Of a stretch of 64,000 nucleotides of DNA, positions 33,825 to 42,044 are shown one piece after another. The translations under genes were made by a program, and so were the position numbers. The notes under the pieces were generated by a model, which saw only the letters and a program-made list of their open reading frames with translations, had not been told where the DNA came from and did not search any database. Position 1 is the first letter of the stretch, and every line of letters starts with the position of its first letter. This DNA comes from Streptomyces anulatus (lineage in GTDB: Bacteria > Actinomycetota > Actinomycetes > Streptomycetales > Streptomycetaceae), in assembly GCF_014650675.1 (NCBI RefSeq), contig NZ_BMVK01000016.1, positions 1 through 64,000 of the forward strand, in the 5' to 3' direction.

Positions 33825-34774
33825 GCGACATCCTCCTTCTCCGCCGTGGCGGCTTTCCGCTCGGCGGCCGTCCCCGTGGCGACGTACCGGGTGACCAGCT
33901 CCCTGATCTTCGCCGTGACGGCCTCCGGGGCCTCGACCGGCGTCATGTGCCCCATGCCCGCCAGCTCGGTCAGCCCGAGCCCGACCGGCAGCGCGGCCGC
34001 GATGGCCCGCGCGTGGACCGGCGGGGTCAGCCGGTCGTCCGTGCCGGCGATCACCGCGGTCGGCACCCGCAGCTCACGCACGCCCGCCGCGAGGTCCAGC
34101 TCGGCGAGCACATGGCCCCACTCCACCCTCGCGCGGCGCGGGCAGGCGTGCACGATACGGGCGCAGGCGTCGACCCGGTCCGGGGCCGAACCGGCCCCCA
34201 TCGTCGCGTATTTGAGGATCTTCCTGGAGACCGGGTTGACCGGCCCGAGCGGCGCCTTCGCCCCCAGTACGGCGGTGGTGATCCGGGTCCGCAGCGCACC
34301 CGCGCGCAGCGGCAGGACGCGGGCCTCGGCGGCCAGCCGCGTACTGCCGGTGGAACAGAGCAGCACCGCGGCGGCGTGCTCGCGCAGTCCGGGGCGCGCC
34401 GCGGCGGCCATCACCGTCATCCCGCCCATGGAGTGCCCGGCGAGCACCGCCCTGCGGCCCGGGGCGAGCGTCGCGGCGAGGACCGCTTCGAGGTCGTCGG
34501 CCAGCGCGTTCGTGCTGTAGCCGCCGGGTCCGGGTTCGGGGGTGAGCCCGTGGCCGCGCTGGTCGTAGGCGATGACCCGGTGGTCGGCGGCCAGGTCGCG
34601 GATCTGGGCGTCCCAGAAGCGGGTGTTGCAGGTCCAGCCGTGGGCCAGGACCACCGCCGGGGCGTCCTCGGGGCCGTGCAGTTCGACGTGGATCCGCGAG
34701 CCGTCGGCGGAGCGGGCGGTCAACTCGGCCGCGGGCACCGGCGGTACGGTGTCGCGGTGCAGGAGGCGGCTCAT
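33821..34774 (-). CDS. Alpha/beta hydrolase
   Basis: The 317-aa protein has the nucleophile elbow AGHSMGGMTV, the oxyanion region VVLAHGWTCNTRFW, acid residue near IAGTDDRLTPP and the catalytic His in GMGHMTPVEAP. It sits between the BVMO and SDR genes, overlapping each by 4 nt. The family reaction here would be hydrolysis of the ester or lactone made by the monooxygenase. The true substrate is unknown. Confidence 0.92.
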   Translation of the reverse strand: MSRLLHRDTVPPVPAAELTARSADGSRIHVELHGPEDAPAVVLAHGWTCNTRFWDAQIRDLAADHRVIAYDQRGHGLTPEPGPGGYSTNALADDLEAVLAATLAPGRRAVLAGHSMGGMTVMAAAARPGLREHAAAVLLCSTGSTRLAAEARVLPLRAGALRTRITTAVLGAKAPLGPVNPVSRKILKYATMGAGSAPDRVDACARIVHACPRRARVEWGHVLAELDLAAGVRELRVPTAVIAGTDDRLTPPVHARAIAAALPVGLGLTELAGMGHMTPVEAPEAVTAKIRELVTRYVATGTAAERKAATAEKEDVA

Positions 34775-36372
34775 CGCGCGGCCTCCTCGGCGGCGACGGA
34801 ACCGGTGTCCGTAGAAGCTTTCACGGTCTCGCGATCGGTGCGGCCGGGCTGCTCCGGTACGCGTCCGCTCCCGGCGGCCCGTCGCGTCCCGCCCGCCGCG
34901 CCGGCCCGGACGACGTCGTACTCCGCGAGGTCCACCGACCGCGTCTGCCGCCGGAACTCACCCGTGGTGCCGGGCCAGACGGTGGTGTTGCGGCCCGCCT
35001 CGTCCAGGTACCAGCTGGTGCAGCCGCCGGTGTTCCACACGGTGCGCTTCATCCGCTGCTGGACCCGGTCGTTCCACGCGGTGACGGCGGCGGAGCGGGC
35101 GCCGAGCGCGGCGCGTCCGCCCAGCACGTTCAACTGCCGCAGGTAGTCGGCCATGTAGTTCAGCTGGGACTCGATCATCAGGATCATGGAGGAGTTGCCG
35201 AGCCCGGTGTTGGGGCCGATGATCGTCATCCAGTTGGGGAACCCGGCGGCGGTCGCGCCGCGCAGCGAGTTCATGCCGTCCTTCCAGGACTCGGCGAGCG
35301 TGATGCCCTCCTCGCCGACGACCCGCTCCGCGATCGGCATGTCCGTCACATGGAAGCCGGTGCCAAAGATGATCGCGTCGACCTCCGCCTCGCTCCCGTC
35401 GGCGGCGACCACCGTGCTGCCGCGTATCTCGCTGAGCCCGGAGGCGACGACGTCCACATTGGGCTGGGCGAGGGCGGGATAGTAGGTGCTGGAGAGCAGG
35501 ATCCGCTTGCAGCCGATGCGGTAGTCGGGGGTCAGCTTGGCCCGCAGGGCCGGGTCCTTGATCGCCCGCGCCATGTTGGACTTGGCTATCTTCTCCACCA
35601 GGCCCAGCTGGTCGGGGTGCTTGGTGAAGGCGCTGACCTGCAACTCCCTGATGCCCCAGAGCAGTCCGCGGCGTGCCGTGCCGGTGACGGGGACGGCACG
35701 GTGCAGTGCCCGTTCGGCCTTGCTTATCGTGCGGTCCATGCGCGGCATGACCCAGGGCGGGGTGCGCTGGAAGAGCGTGAGCTTCGCGGTCTTCGGCTGT
35801 ATCGCCGGGACGATCTGGATCGCGGACGCGCCCGTTCCGACCATCGCGGCGCGCTTGCCGGCCAGGTCGTAGTCGTGGTCCCAGCGCGCGGAGTGGAAGA
35901 CCTTGCCGGGGAAGGAGTCGAGCCCGGGTATGTCCGGCGTCTTGGGGTCGGAGAGCGGCCCGGTGGCGGAGACGACGACGTCCGCGTGGAGCACGGACCC
36001 GTCGGCGGACTCGATCACCCAGTACAGGTTCTCCTTGTCCCAGGTCATCAGCTTCACCTCGTGGTTCAGCCTGATGTGCGGGCGGAGCCCGAAGTTGTCG
36101 GCGACGCGCTCCAGGTAGGCCCGGATGTGCTCCTGCCCGGAGAAGGTGCGCGGCCAGTCGGGGTTGGGGGCGAACGAGAAGGAATACAGGTGGGACGGTA
36201 CGTCGCAGGCGCAGCCGGGATAGCTGTTGTCGCGCCAGGTGCCGCCCACCGAGTCGGCCCGCTCCAGGACGACGAAATCGGTGATGCCTTCGCGGCGCAG
36301 CCGTACGGCGGCCCCCAGGCCCCCGAATCCGGTTCCGATCACCGCCACACGTACGTGCTCCTGCTGGGCCAT
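34771..36372 (-). CDS. Baeyer-Villiger / flavin monooxygenase
   Basis: The 533-aa enzyme has FAD motif GTGFGGLGAA, NADPH motif GTGASAIQ, and the BVMO fingerprint FPGKVFHSARWDHD (F-x-G-x-x-x-H-x-x-x-W-D). It should insert one oxygen atom next to a ketone using NADPH and O2. The last 40 residues are a disordered polar tail not seen in the typical enzyme. It heads the operon with the hydrolase and SDR, and is divergent from the MerR-like regulator across a 135-bp promoter region. Confidence 0.92.
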   Translation of the reverse strand: MAQQEHVRVAVIGTGFGGLGAAVRLRREGITDFVVLERADSVGGTWRDNSYPGCACDVPSHLYSFSFAPNPDWPRTFSGQEHIRAYLERVADNFGLRPHIRLNHEVKLMTWDKENLYWVIESADGSVLHADVVVSATGPLSDPKTPDIPGLDSFPGKVFHSARWDHDYDLAGKRAAMVGTGASAIQIVPAIQPKTAKLTLFQRTPPWVMPRMDRTISKAERALHRAVPVTGTARRGLLWGIRELQVSAFTKHPDQLGLVEKIAKSNMARAIKDPALRAKLTPDYRIGCKRILLSSTYYPALAQPNVDVVASGLSEIRGSTVVAADGSEAEVDAIIFGTGFHVTDMPIAERVVGEEGITLAESWKDGMNSLRGATAAGFPNWMTIIGPNTGLGNSSMILMIESQLNYMADYLRQLNVLGGRAALGARSAAVTAWNDRVQQRMKRTVWNTGGCTSWYLDEAGRNTTVWPGTTGEFRRQTRSVDLAEYDVVRAGAAGGTRRAAGSGRVPEQPGRTDRETVKASTDTGSVAAEEAAR

Positions 36373-36404
36373 GCTGCCGCCTCCCGCGGTACGTCACACG
36401 ACTC

Positions 36405-36422
36405 TGCCAGCAATCACTGGCA
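36405..36422. promoter_or_regulatory. Inverted repeat between the BVMO and MerR genes
   Basis: TGCCAG-CAATCA-CTGGCA, with 6-bp perfect arms, lies in the 135-bp divergent promoter region, 33 bp from the BVMO start. It is a candidate binding site for the adjacent MerR-type regulator. Confidence 0.55.
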
Positions 36423-36507
36423 TTGTTCGGAGAGTAGAGCAGGACCGTACTGATGGGTAGGGGGCGGACGGAGGAAAGTTACCGGCGGTACAACATAGGG
36501 TGCCCCT

Positions 36508-37185
36508 GTGGCCGAAGGACGCGAGCACCGCGAATACCGCATGGAGGAGCTGGCCAAGGAGGCCGGCATCACCGTGCGGACCCTGCGCTTCTACCGGGAG
36601 CGCGGCCTGATCCCGCCGCCTCGCCGCGAGGGCCGTATCGCCTGGTACGACGACCACCACCTGGCCCGGCTGCGGACCATCGCGGGCCTGCTGGAGCGCG
36701 GTCACACCCTCAACGGCATCGCCGATCTGGCGGCCACCTTCGAGAGCGGCCGCGATGTCGCCGAGGTGCTGGGCCTGGGCGAACCGACCGAGGAGACCCC
36801 GGTCCGCCTCACCCCGGAGCAGCTCGCGGACTACTTCGAGGGCGAGGTCACGCCCGAGAACCTCGCCACCGCACTGGACCTGGGCTATCTCGCCACCGAC
36901 GGGGACGAGATCGTGCACATCAGCCGCCGCCTCCTGGAGGTGTCGGCCGAGCTCGTACGGGAAGGGGTGCCGCTGTCCACGGTGCTCTCCTCGGGCCGCC
37001 GCGTCCGCGAGCACGCGGACGCGCTCGCGGAGATCTTCGTACGCGTACTGCATGCCCACACCAAGGAGACCGAACCGGCGCAACTCCGCCCACTGGCCCG
37101 TGCGGTGGTGGACGCCGAGCTGTCCATGGCCCTCGACCGGAGGCTGCGCCGCGAGGACGGAACGCAGCCCCCGAAGTCCGACTGA
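36508..37185 (+). CDS. MerR family transcriptional regulator
   Basis: The 225-aa protein has a MerR helix-turn-helix (MEELAKEAGITVRTLRFYRERGLIPPPRRE) at residues 11-40. A coiled-coil helix follows, then a C-terminal domain of about 120 residues with no cysteine ligands, so metal sensing is unlikely. Start GTG 36508. It is divergent from the BVMO operon and probably controls it through the palindrome at 36405. The convergent exoIII gene is separated by a strong hairpin. Confidence 0.88.
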   Translation: MAEGREHREYRMEELAKEAGITVRTLRFYRERGLIPPPRREGRIAWYDDHHLARLRTIAGLLERGHTLNGIADLAATFESGRDVAEVLGLGEPTEETPVRLTPEQLADYFEGEVTPENLATALDLGYLATDGDEIVHISRRLLEVSAELVREGVPLSTVLSSGRRVREHADALAEIFVRVLHAHTKETEPAQLRPLARAVVDAELSMALDRRLRREDGTQPPKSD

Positions 37186-37202
37186 CGCACCCCTGCCCCC
37201 GA

Positions 37203-37245
37203 GGTACGCGCCCCGGGGGACCACCGCTCCCCCGGGGCGCGTACC
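37203..37245. terminator. Bidirectional terminator between MerR and exoIII genes
   Basis: An 18-bp perfect stem (37203-37220 with 37228-37245) encloses the loop CCACCGC. The arm begins GGTACGCGCCCC. A partial second copy of the 3' arm plus loop (GGACCACCGCTCCCCCGGGG) follows at 37251-37270. Confidence 0.8.
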
Positions 37246-37282
37246 ACCCGGGACCACCGCTCCCCCGGGGTACCGCCCGGGA

Positions 37283-38098
37283 CTACCGCTCGTAGACGAC
37301 CGTCACCGGCGCATGATCGCTCCAGCGCTCGCCGTGCGTGGCCGCCCGCTCCACCCAGGCCTTCACCGCGCGCCCGGCGAGACCCGGGGTCGCCATCTGG
37401 TAGTCGATGCGCCAGCCGCTGTCGTTGTCGAAGGCACGCCCCCGGTACGACCACCAGCTGTACGGCCCCTCGACATCCGGGTGCAGCGCCCGTACGACGT
37501 CCACGTACGCGGCCTCCTCCAGGACCCGGGTCAGCCAGGCGCGCTCCTCGGGGAGGAAGCCGGAGCTCTTGCGGTTGGCCTTCCAGTTCTTCAGGTCCGC
37601 CTCCTGGTGGGCGATGTTCCAGTCACCGCAGACCACGACCTCGCGGCCGTCCGCCGCCGCCCGTTCTTTCAGACCCTGGAGGTAGGGCAGGAAGGCGGCC
37701 ATGAAGCGCTCCTTCTCGTCCTGGCGCTCGGTGCCGACCTCGCCGGAGGGCAGGTACAGGCTGGCGACGGTGACGCCGGGCAGGTCGATCTCCACGTACC
37801 GGCCGCTCGTGTCGAACTCCTCGGCCCCGGCGACCCCGAAGCCGCCGAAGCCGATCTGGGTCCGCTCGGGGGCCTGCCGCGAGTAGAGCGAGACACCGGC
37901 GCGGCCCTTGGCCGCGGCGGGCGCGTGGACGGTGTGCCACCCCTCGGGGGCGCCCACGCCTTCGGGCAGCTGGGCGAGCTCGGCCCGCACTTCCTGGAGG
38001 CAGACCACATCGGCACCGGTCCCCGCCAGCCACTCGACGAAGCCCTTCTTGGCGGCGGCGCGGAGCCCATTAACATTCACGGAGGTCACTGTGAGCAT
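37283..38098 (-). CDS. xthA: Exodeoxyribonuclease III / AP endonuclease
   Basis: The 271-aa protein shows all ExoIII/EEP motifs: SVNVNGLRAA (Asn), VVCLQEVRA (Glu metal ligand), SLYLPSGE, VCGDWNIAH (Asp-x-Asn) and WSDHAPV (catalytic Asp-His). It cuts DNA at abasic sites and degrades 3' ends in base-excision repair. It is a single-gene unit whose promoter region is shared with the divergent GNAT gene at 38149. Confidence 0.93.
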   Translation of the reverse strand: MLTVTSVNVNGLRAAAKKGFVEWLAGTGADVVCLQEVRAELAQLPEGVGAPEGWHTVHAPAAAKGRAGVSLYSRQAPERTQIGFGGFGVAGAEEFDTSGRYVEIDLPGVTVASLYLPSGEVGTERQDEKERFMAAFLPYLQGLKERAAADGREVVVCGDWNIAHQEADLKNWKANRKSSGFLPEERAWLTRVLEEAAYVDVVRALHPDVEGPYSWWSYRGRAFDNDSGWRIDYQMATPGLAGRAVKAWVERAATHGERWSDHAPVTVVYER

Positions 38099-38148
38099 CC
38101 CGGAACAGTACCCACTCCACCCCTACGCACAGATATACGATACTCAGC

Positions 38149-38640
38149 ATGCTTATTCAGACTCGGCCTTTCGACCACCCCGACGCCGTCAAACTCAACG
38201 ACCAGGTGCAGCTCGAGTACGACGAGCGCTACGGCGATGGGGGCGATCTCACACCGCTCGACCCCTCGATGTTCCTTCCGCCGCGCGGCCTGTACCTGCT
38301 CGCCTACGACGAGCAGGACCGCCCGGTGGCGACCGGCGGCTGGCGGACCCAGGACCGCAATGCCGAGGGCTACTGGGACGGCGACGCCGAGATCAAGCGG
38401 ATGTTCGTGATACCCGAGGAGCGCGGCAAGGGCCTGGCCCGGCGGATGCTGGCCGCCCTGGAGGAGGACGCGCGCGCCGCCGGCCGGCTCCGCATGGTCC
38501 TGGAGACCGGCGACCAGCAGCCCGAGGCCATCGCCCTGTACGAGTCGAGCGGCTACACGGTGTGCGAGAAGTTCGGCCACTACCGGGAGTACGAGAGCAG
38601 CATCTGCATGGCCAAGCCGCTCCAGCAGCCCGGAGCCTGA
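38149..38640 (+). CDS. GNAT acetyltransferase, possibly from a leaderless mRNA
   Basis: The 163-aa protein has the acetyl-CoA motif PEERGKGLARRMLAAL, the preceding strand IKRMFVI and the closing ALYESSGYTVCEKFG. There is no ribosome-binding site before ATG 38149. Instead a good -10-like TATACGAT ends 9 nt upstream, which suggests transcription starts at or next to the ATG. Leaderless genes are common in Streptomyces. Divergent from xthA by 50 bp. Confidence 0.85.
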   Translation: MLIQTRPFDHPDAVKLNDQVQLEYDERYGDGGDLTPLDPSMFLPPRGLYLLAYDEQDRPVATGGWRTQDRNAEGYWDGDAEIKRMFVIPEERGKGLARRMLAALEEDARAAGRLRMVLETGDQQPEAIALYESSGYTVCEKFGHYREYESSICMAKPLQQPGA

Positions 38641-38728
38641 ACCGGCCCCCGGCGGCAAGGGCCGCCAGGGGCAACGACCTCCTGGGCAACGACGCTCCGG
38701 GGCAACGGCCTCCCGGCAGGGCGGTCGC

Positions 38729-39190
38729 TCAGGCACCCCCGCCGAGCACCAGCACCACATGCTCGTTCTCCCCGTGCAGCACCGTGCCGGTCGCCACGAA
38801 CCCGCACTTCTCCAGCAGGCGTACCGAGCCGGTGTTCCCGGCGGCGGGGTCCGCGTACAACGGGCGTGCCGTCTCCAGCTCCAGGAACGCGGTCAACGCC
38901 CGGGTGCCGATGCCCCGGCCCCAGTAGGGGCGGCCGAGCCAATAGCCGATGTAGCGCCGCTCCCCCTCCCACCAGGCGACGATGTTCCCCGCCGTCGCGC
39001 CGTCCACGACGACCGTCTGCACGAGGTTGGCGGGGTCCCCCAGCACCTTCGACGTCCAGTGCGCCATGAAAGCCTCCCGCTCCCTCGGCGGGAAGCGCGA
39101 TCTCCGGACCGCCTCCGGGTCGTGCTCGTACGCGAGAAACGCTTCCAGGTCCGCTGTCTCGACATCCCTGAGCCGCACGGTGTTCTCCAT
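38729..39190 (-). CDS. GNAT acetyltransferase (RimJ-like)
   Basis: The 153-aa protein reads TVRLRDVETADLEAFL at the start and YIGYWLGRPYWGRGIGTRAL as the acetyl-CoA binding motif, and ends GSVRLLEKCGFVATGTV. This matches the RimJ/RimL-like acetyltransferase branch that modifies protein N-termini or small molecules. It stands alone, with the sigma-CAP gene 44 bp upstream on the same strand. Confidence 0.88.
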   Translation of the reverse strand: MENTVRLRDVETADLEAFLAYEHDPEAVRRSRFPPREREAFMAHWTSKVLGDPANLVQTVVVDGATAGNIVAWWEGERRYIGYWLGRPYWGRGIGTRALTAFLELETARPLYADPAAGNTGSVRLLEKCGFVATGTVLHGENEHVVLVLGGGA

Positions 39191-39234
39191 GCCGACCGAG
39201 TCTGGCACCCGCCACTGACAACCGGCCCGGCCGC

Positions 39235-40743
39235 TCAGCGCGGGGTGGCCAGCACCTGGGTCCAGTAGGGGCCGCGCGGGGAGTCGGCGATGCCCACGCC
39301 CACATGGACGAAGTCGCAGTTGAAGATGTCGTCGTCACGGCCGGGGCTATTGCGCCATTCCTCCACGACCGCGGCCGGATCGCTCATGCCGGTTGCGATG
39401 GTCTCCCCGACGGCCGACCAGTCGTAGCCCGTGGCGTCGACCCGGTCGCCCGTGCCCCGGCCCGAGGAATCGGTGTGGTCGAAGTAGTTCCGCGCGGCCA
39501 TGTCCTCGGAGTGCCGCTGGGCCACCCCGGTCAGCCGGGGGTCGGTCTCCAGCTCCGGGCAGCCGTTCGCGGCTCGCAGCGTGTTGACCCGGGTGACCAC
39601 GCCTGCTTCCGGGCGGGGGCGCGGCTCGGCGGTCCTGGGCGCGGCGGAGGGCGACGGGGCGACGGTGGGCGGCCGGGTGACGGCGGTACGGCTCGGCGTC
39701 GGCGAGGGCGAGGGCGTCGAGGGCGTGGGGCGCGGCTCGGCGGGAGCGGCCGCGGGCGGCGGGGGCGAGGGGCTGTGCGCGACGCCCCCGCCCCGGGCTT
39801 CGGGCGGGGCGGGGGCGGAGGGCCAGATCAGTACGGCGAGGGCGGTCACGGCGGCCGCGCCGGCTATGAGACCCGCCGCCTTCCCGGCCGAGAACGCGGC
39901 GGAGGGGGCGGAGACGGAAGGGGCCGAGGCGGACGCGGCGGCCGGTGCGGCCGAGGAGGCGACGGCCACCGCCGCCTGCTGCCCGCTGTCGTAGAGCGGC
40001 ACCACGAGGGCGAGCCCGGAGAGCAGGCCCTCCGGCGGAACCAGCCCCGCACTGCCGTCGGAGCAGGAGGCGCAGCCCCGTACATGGCGGGCGATCCGCT
40101 TGCGCCACAGGGGCGTCGGCGTACCGTCCCAGTCGCCCAGCAGGTCCTCCAGGGCCGGGCAGCGCGGGTCGGACGCCAGGGCCCGGACGACCGTGCGCCC
40201 GATGTCGAGCTGGTTCTTGACCCGCTGGACGCGTACGGCGGCGTGCTGCGGGGAGAGGCCGAGCGCCTCGGCGAGTTCGGACCGGGTGAGGTCGCCGGTC
40301 GTCTCCAGCCACCACAGGGACAGCACGTCGCGCTCGGATCCGTCCAGCCAGCGGGTGGCCTCGGCCGTCTCGCGCCGCTGGCCGGAGAGTTCGAGGCGCA
40401 GGATCGTCAGGTCGACGAAGTCGGCGGCGGGGTCGGCGGGGTCCTCGGTGGCCTCCAGCGGGGCCGGCCGGTGGCCGAGACCGGACCAGCGGGTGCGGAC
40501 CTGGTTCATGGCGATGGCGACGAGCCAGGACCGGAAACGGGACGGATCACGCAGCGAGGGCAGTCCGGACAGCGCCCGGAGCATGGTCTCCTGCACCACG
40601 TCGTCCACGTCCGGATGGCCGTTGAGGGCACGCCCGACGACGTTGTAGACCAGGGGGAGGTACTGGGCGGCCAGCCGTTCCCCGGCGGCCCGGTCGCCCT
40701 GCCTCGCCGCGATGACCAGAGCGGTGCTGTCCACGCCGTTCAC
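39235..40743 (-). CDS. ECF sigma factor fused to anti-sigma-like zinc domain, TM helix and CAP domain
   Basis: Four parts are visible in 502 aa. Residues 20-95 are sigma region 2 (GHPDVDDVVQETMLRALSG) and 130-190 region 4 (LTRSELAEALGLSPQHAAV). A short zinc-binding anti-sigma (ZAS-like) motif follows: H220-x3-C224-x2-C227 in HVRGCASC. One membrane helix lies near residue 300 (AGLIAGAAAVTALAVLIWP), then a long Pro/Ser/Thr linker. The extracytoplasmic end is a CAP/SCP domain (RVNTLRAANGCPELE, RHSEDMAARNYFDHT, VGVGIADSPRGPYWTQVLA). The sigma factor carries its own membrane tether and sensor, so release would need proteolysis. GTG 40743 is the chosen start; 40734 is an alternative. Confidence 0.88.
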   Translation of the reverse strand: MNGVDSTALVIAARQGDRAAGERLAAQYLPLVYNVVGRALNGHPDVDDVVQETMLRALSGLPSLRDPSRFRSWLVAIAMNQVRTRWSGLGHRPAPLEATEDPADPAADFVDLTILRLELSGQRRETAEATRWLDGSERDVLSLWWLETTGDLTRSELAEALGLSPQHAAVRVQRVKNQLDIGRTVVRALASDPRCPALEDLLGDWDGTPTPLWRKRIARHVRGCASCSDGSAGLVPPEGLLSGLALVVPLYDSGQQAAVAVASSAAPAAASASAPSVSAPSAAFSAGKAAGLIAGAAAVTALAVLIWPSAPAPPEARGGGVAHSPSPPPPAAAPAEPRPTPSTPSPSPTPSRTAVTRPPTVAPSPSAAPRTAEPRPRPEAGVVTRVNTLRAANGCPELETDPRLTGVAQRHSEDMAARNYFDHTDSSGRGTGDRVDATGYDWSAVGETIATGMSDPAAVVEEWRNSPGRDDDIFNCDFVHVGVGIADSPRGPYWTQVLATPR

Positions 40744-40883
40744 GCCCTTCGTTCGGTTCGCACCGGGTGTGTGGGACAGGTCACTCCTGCGGGATTTGTT
40801 ATCCGTCCCCTGTCCGGTGGTCAACCAGTATGCGGGGGCCCGTAGGCCGTCCCGCAGGGAGAGTGCCGGGAAACGGGAGGGAC

Positions 40884-41987
40884 ATGTCGAGCAGAGCGGA
40901 CACCGACGAGGCGCGTGCCACCGGTCCGGACTCCGCGGGAGCACCCGCGAGCGCGGAACGACCGGACGGGGCACACGCCACCGCGGCGCGGACGGGCGAG
41001 GCCATCACCACCTCGGCCCTGCACGCGGCGGCGACCGGCGCCGACACCTTCCCCGGGGCACTGAGGGAGGCGCTGAACCGCCGCGGGCTGTCCCTGGAGC
41101 GGGTGAGCGAACGGCTCAGGGTGCGCGGCATCACCATCAGCCAGGCCACCCTCAGCAGTTGGCAGCGCGGCCGCAGCCAGCCCGAACGGGCGCGGTCCCT
41201 GCGGGCGGTGGAGGTGCTGGAGGAGATCCTGGAACTGCCCGCCGGGGCCCTGCGCTCGCTGCTCGGACCGCGCCGCCCGCGCGGCCGGATCACCCCGCCC
41301 GGCGCGGAGGGGGCGGCGCTCCAGATCCTCGGGGAGGACTCGGTGGTGGAGAAGGCGCTCGGCGCGCGTTTCCGCCACTTCAACCAGGAGACGAGTTCGC
41401 TGATGGTCCACGACATCGTGAAGGTCGGCGAGAGCGGCACCCTGAGCGCGATCTCCACCACGAACGTGCTGCGGGCCAGCCGGGCGGGGGCCGACCGGGC
41501 GATCTTCGTGCTCAGCTTCGACGACGAGGCGGCCGAACCCGTCGACATCAGGGTCAGCTGCGGACGCCTCGCCGAGGCCACGTATCTGAAGGGGCTCAAA
41601 TCCCTGGTGCTGGAGATCCACTTCGGCCGGGAGCTGGCCAAACTGGACACCACGGTGGTGAGTTACGCGGTCGAGGTGAGCCCGTCCGAAACGCCTGCCA
41701 CGCACTACGAGCGCTGGTCGCGCACGAACCTCCACGAGTACCTCCAGCAGGTCTTCTTCCACCCCGGCGCCCTACCGTCGGACTGCCACCGCTACGTCCG
41801 GGAGAAGGTCGGCGCCCCGCCCCGCGCCCGGCGGCGCATCCCGCTGAGCGAAGCGCACGACGTCCATGTACTCACCTCCCGGTGCAAGCCCGGCGTCCAC
41901 GGGGTGGCGTGGGACTACGGAACGGGAACGGACGTGACGGCGAAGGGCGGACCGGGAACGAGTGGAACGGGAGACCGCCCAGGATGA
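40884..41987 (+). CDS. XRE-type helix-turn-helix protein with a C-terminal effector-like domain
   Basis: The 367-aa protein has a disordered first 55 residues, an XRE-like helix-turn-helix (LSLERVSERLRVRGITISQ and LSSWQRGRSQPERAR) at about 65-110, and a 220-residue C-terminal domain rich in beta strands (HFNQETSSLMVHDIVKVGES). The latter is a family found beside DNA-binding domains in Streptomyces but is not named with confidence here. It is divergent from the ECF-CAP gene across 140 bp, so it may regulate that system. RBS GGGAGG precedes ATG 40884. Confidence 0.75.
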   Translation: MSSRADTDEARATGPDSAGAPASAERPDGAHATAARTGEAITTSALHAAATGADTFPGALREALNRRGLSLERVSERLRVRGITISQATLSSWQRGRSQPERARSLRAVEVLEEILELPAGALRSLLGPRRPRGRITPPGAEGAALQILGEDSVVEKALGARFRHFNQETSSLMVHDIVKVGESGTLSAISTTNVLRASRAGADRAIFVLSFDDEAAEPVDIRVSCGRLAEATYLKGLKSLVLEIHFGRELAKLDTTVVSYAVEVSPSETPATHYERWSRTNLHEYLQQVFFHPGALPSDCHRYVREKVGAPPRARRRIPLSEAHDVHVLTSRCKPGVHGVAWDYGTGTDVTAKGGPGTSGTGDRPG

Positions 41988-42001
41988 GTGGACGGTCTCC
42001 C
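41969..42001 (+). terminator. Terminator overlapping the XRE gene's stop codon
   Basis: The 9-bp stem GGGAGACCG (41969-41977) pairs with CGGTCTCCC (41993-42001). The TGA stop codon lies inside the loop. The convergent S1 protease gene ends 43 bp further on. Confidence 0.6.
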
Positions 42002-42044
42002 GCGTCTGGGGGGTGGCCTTGGCCGGTCCTGATCTGTGGTGCGG

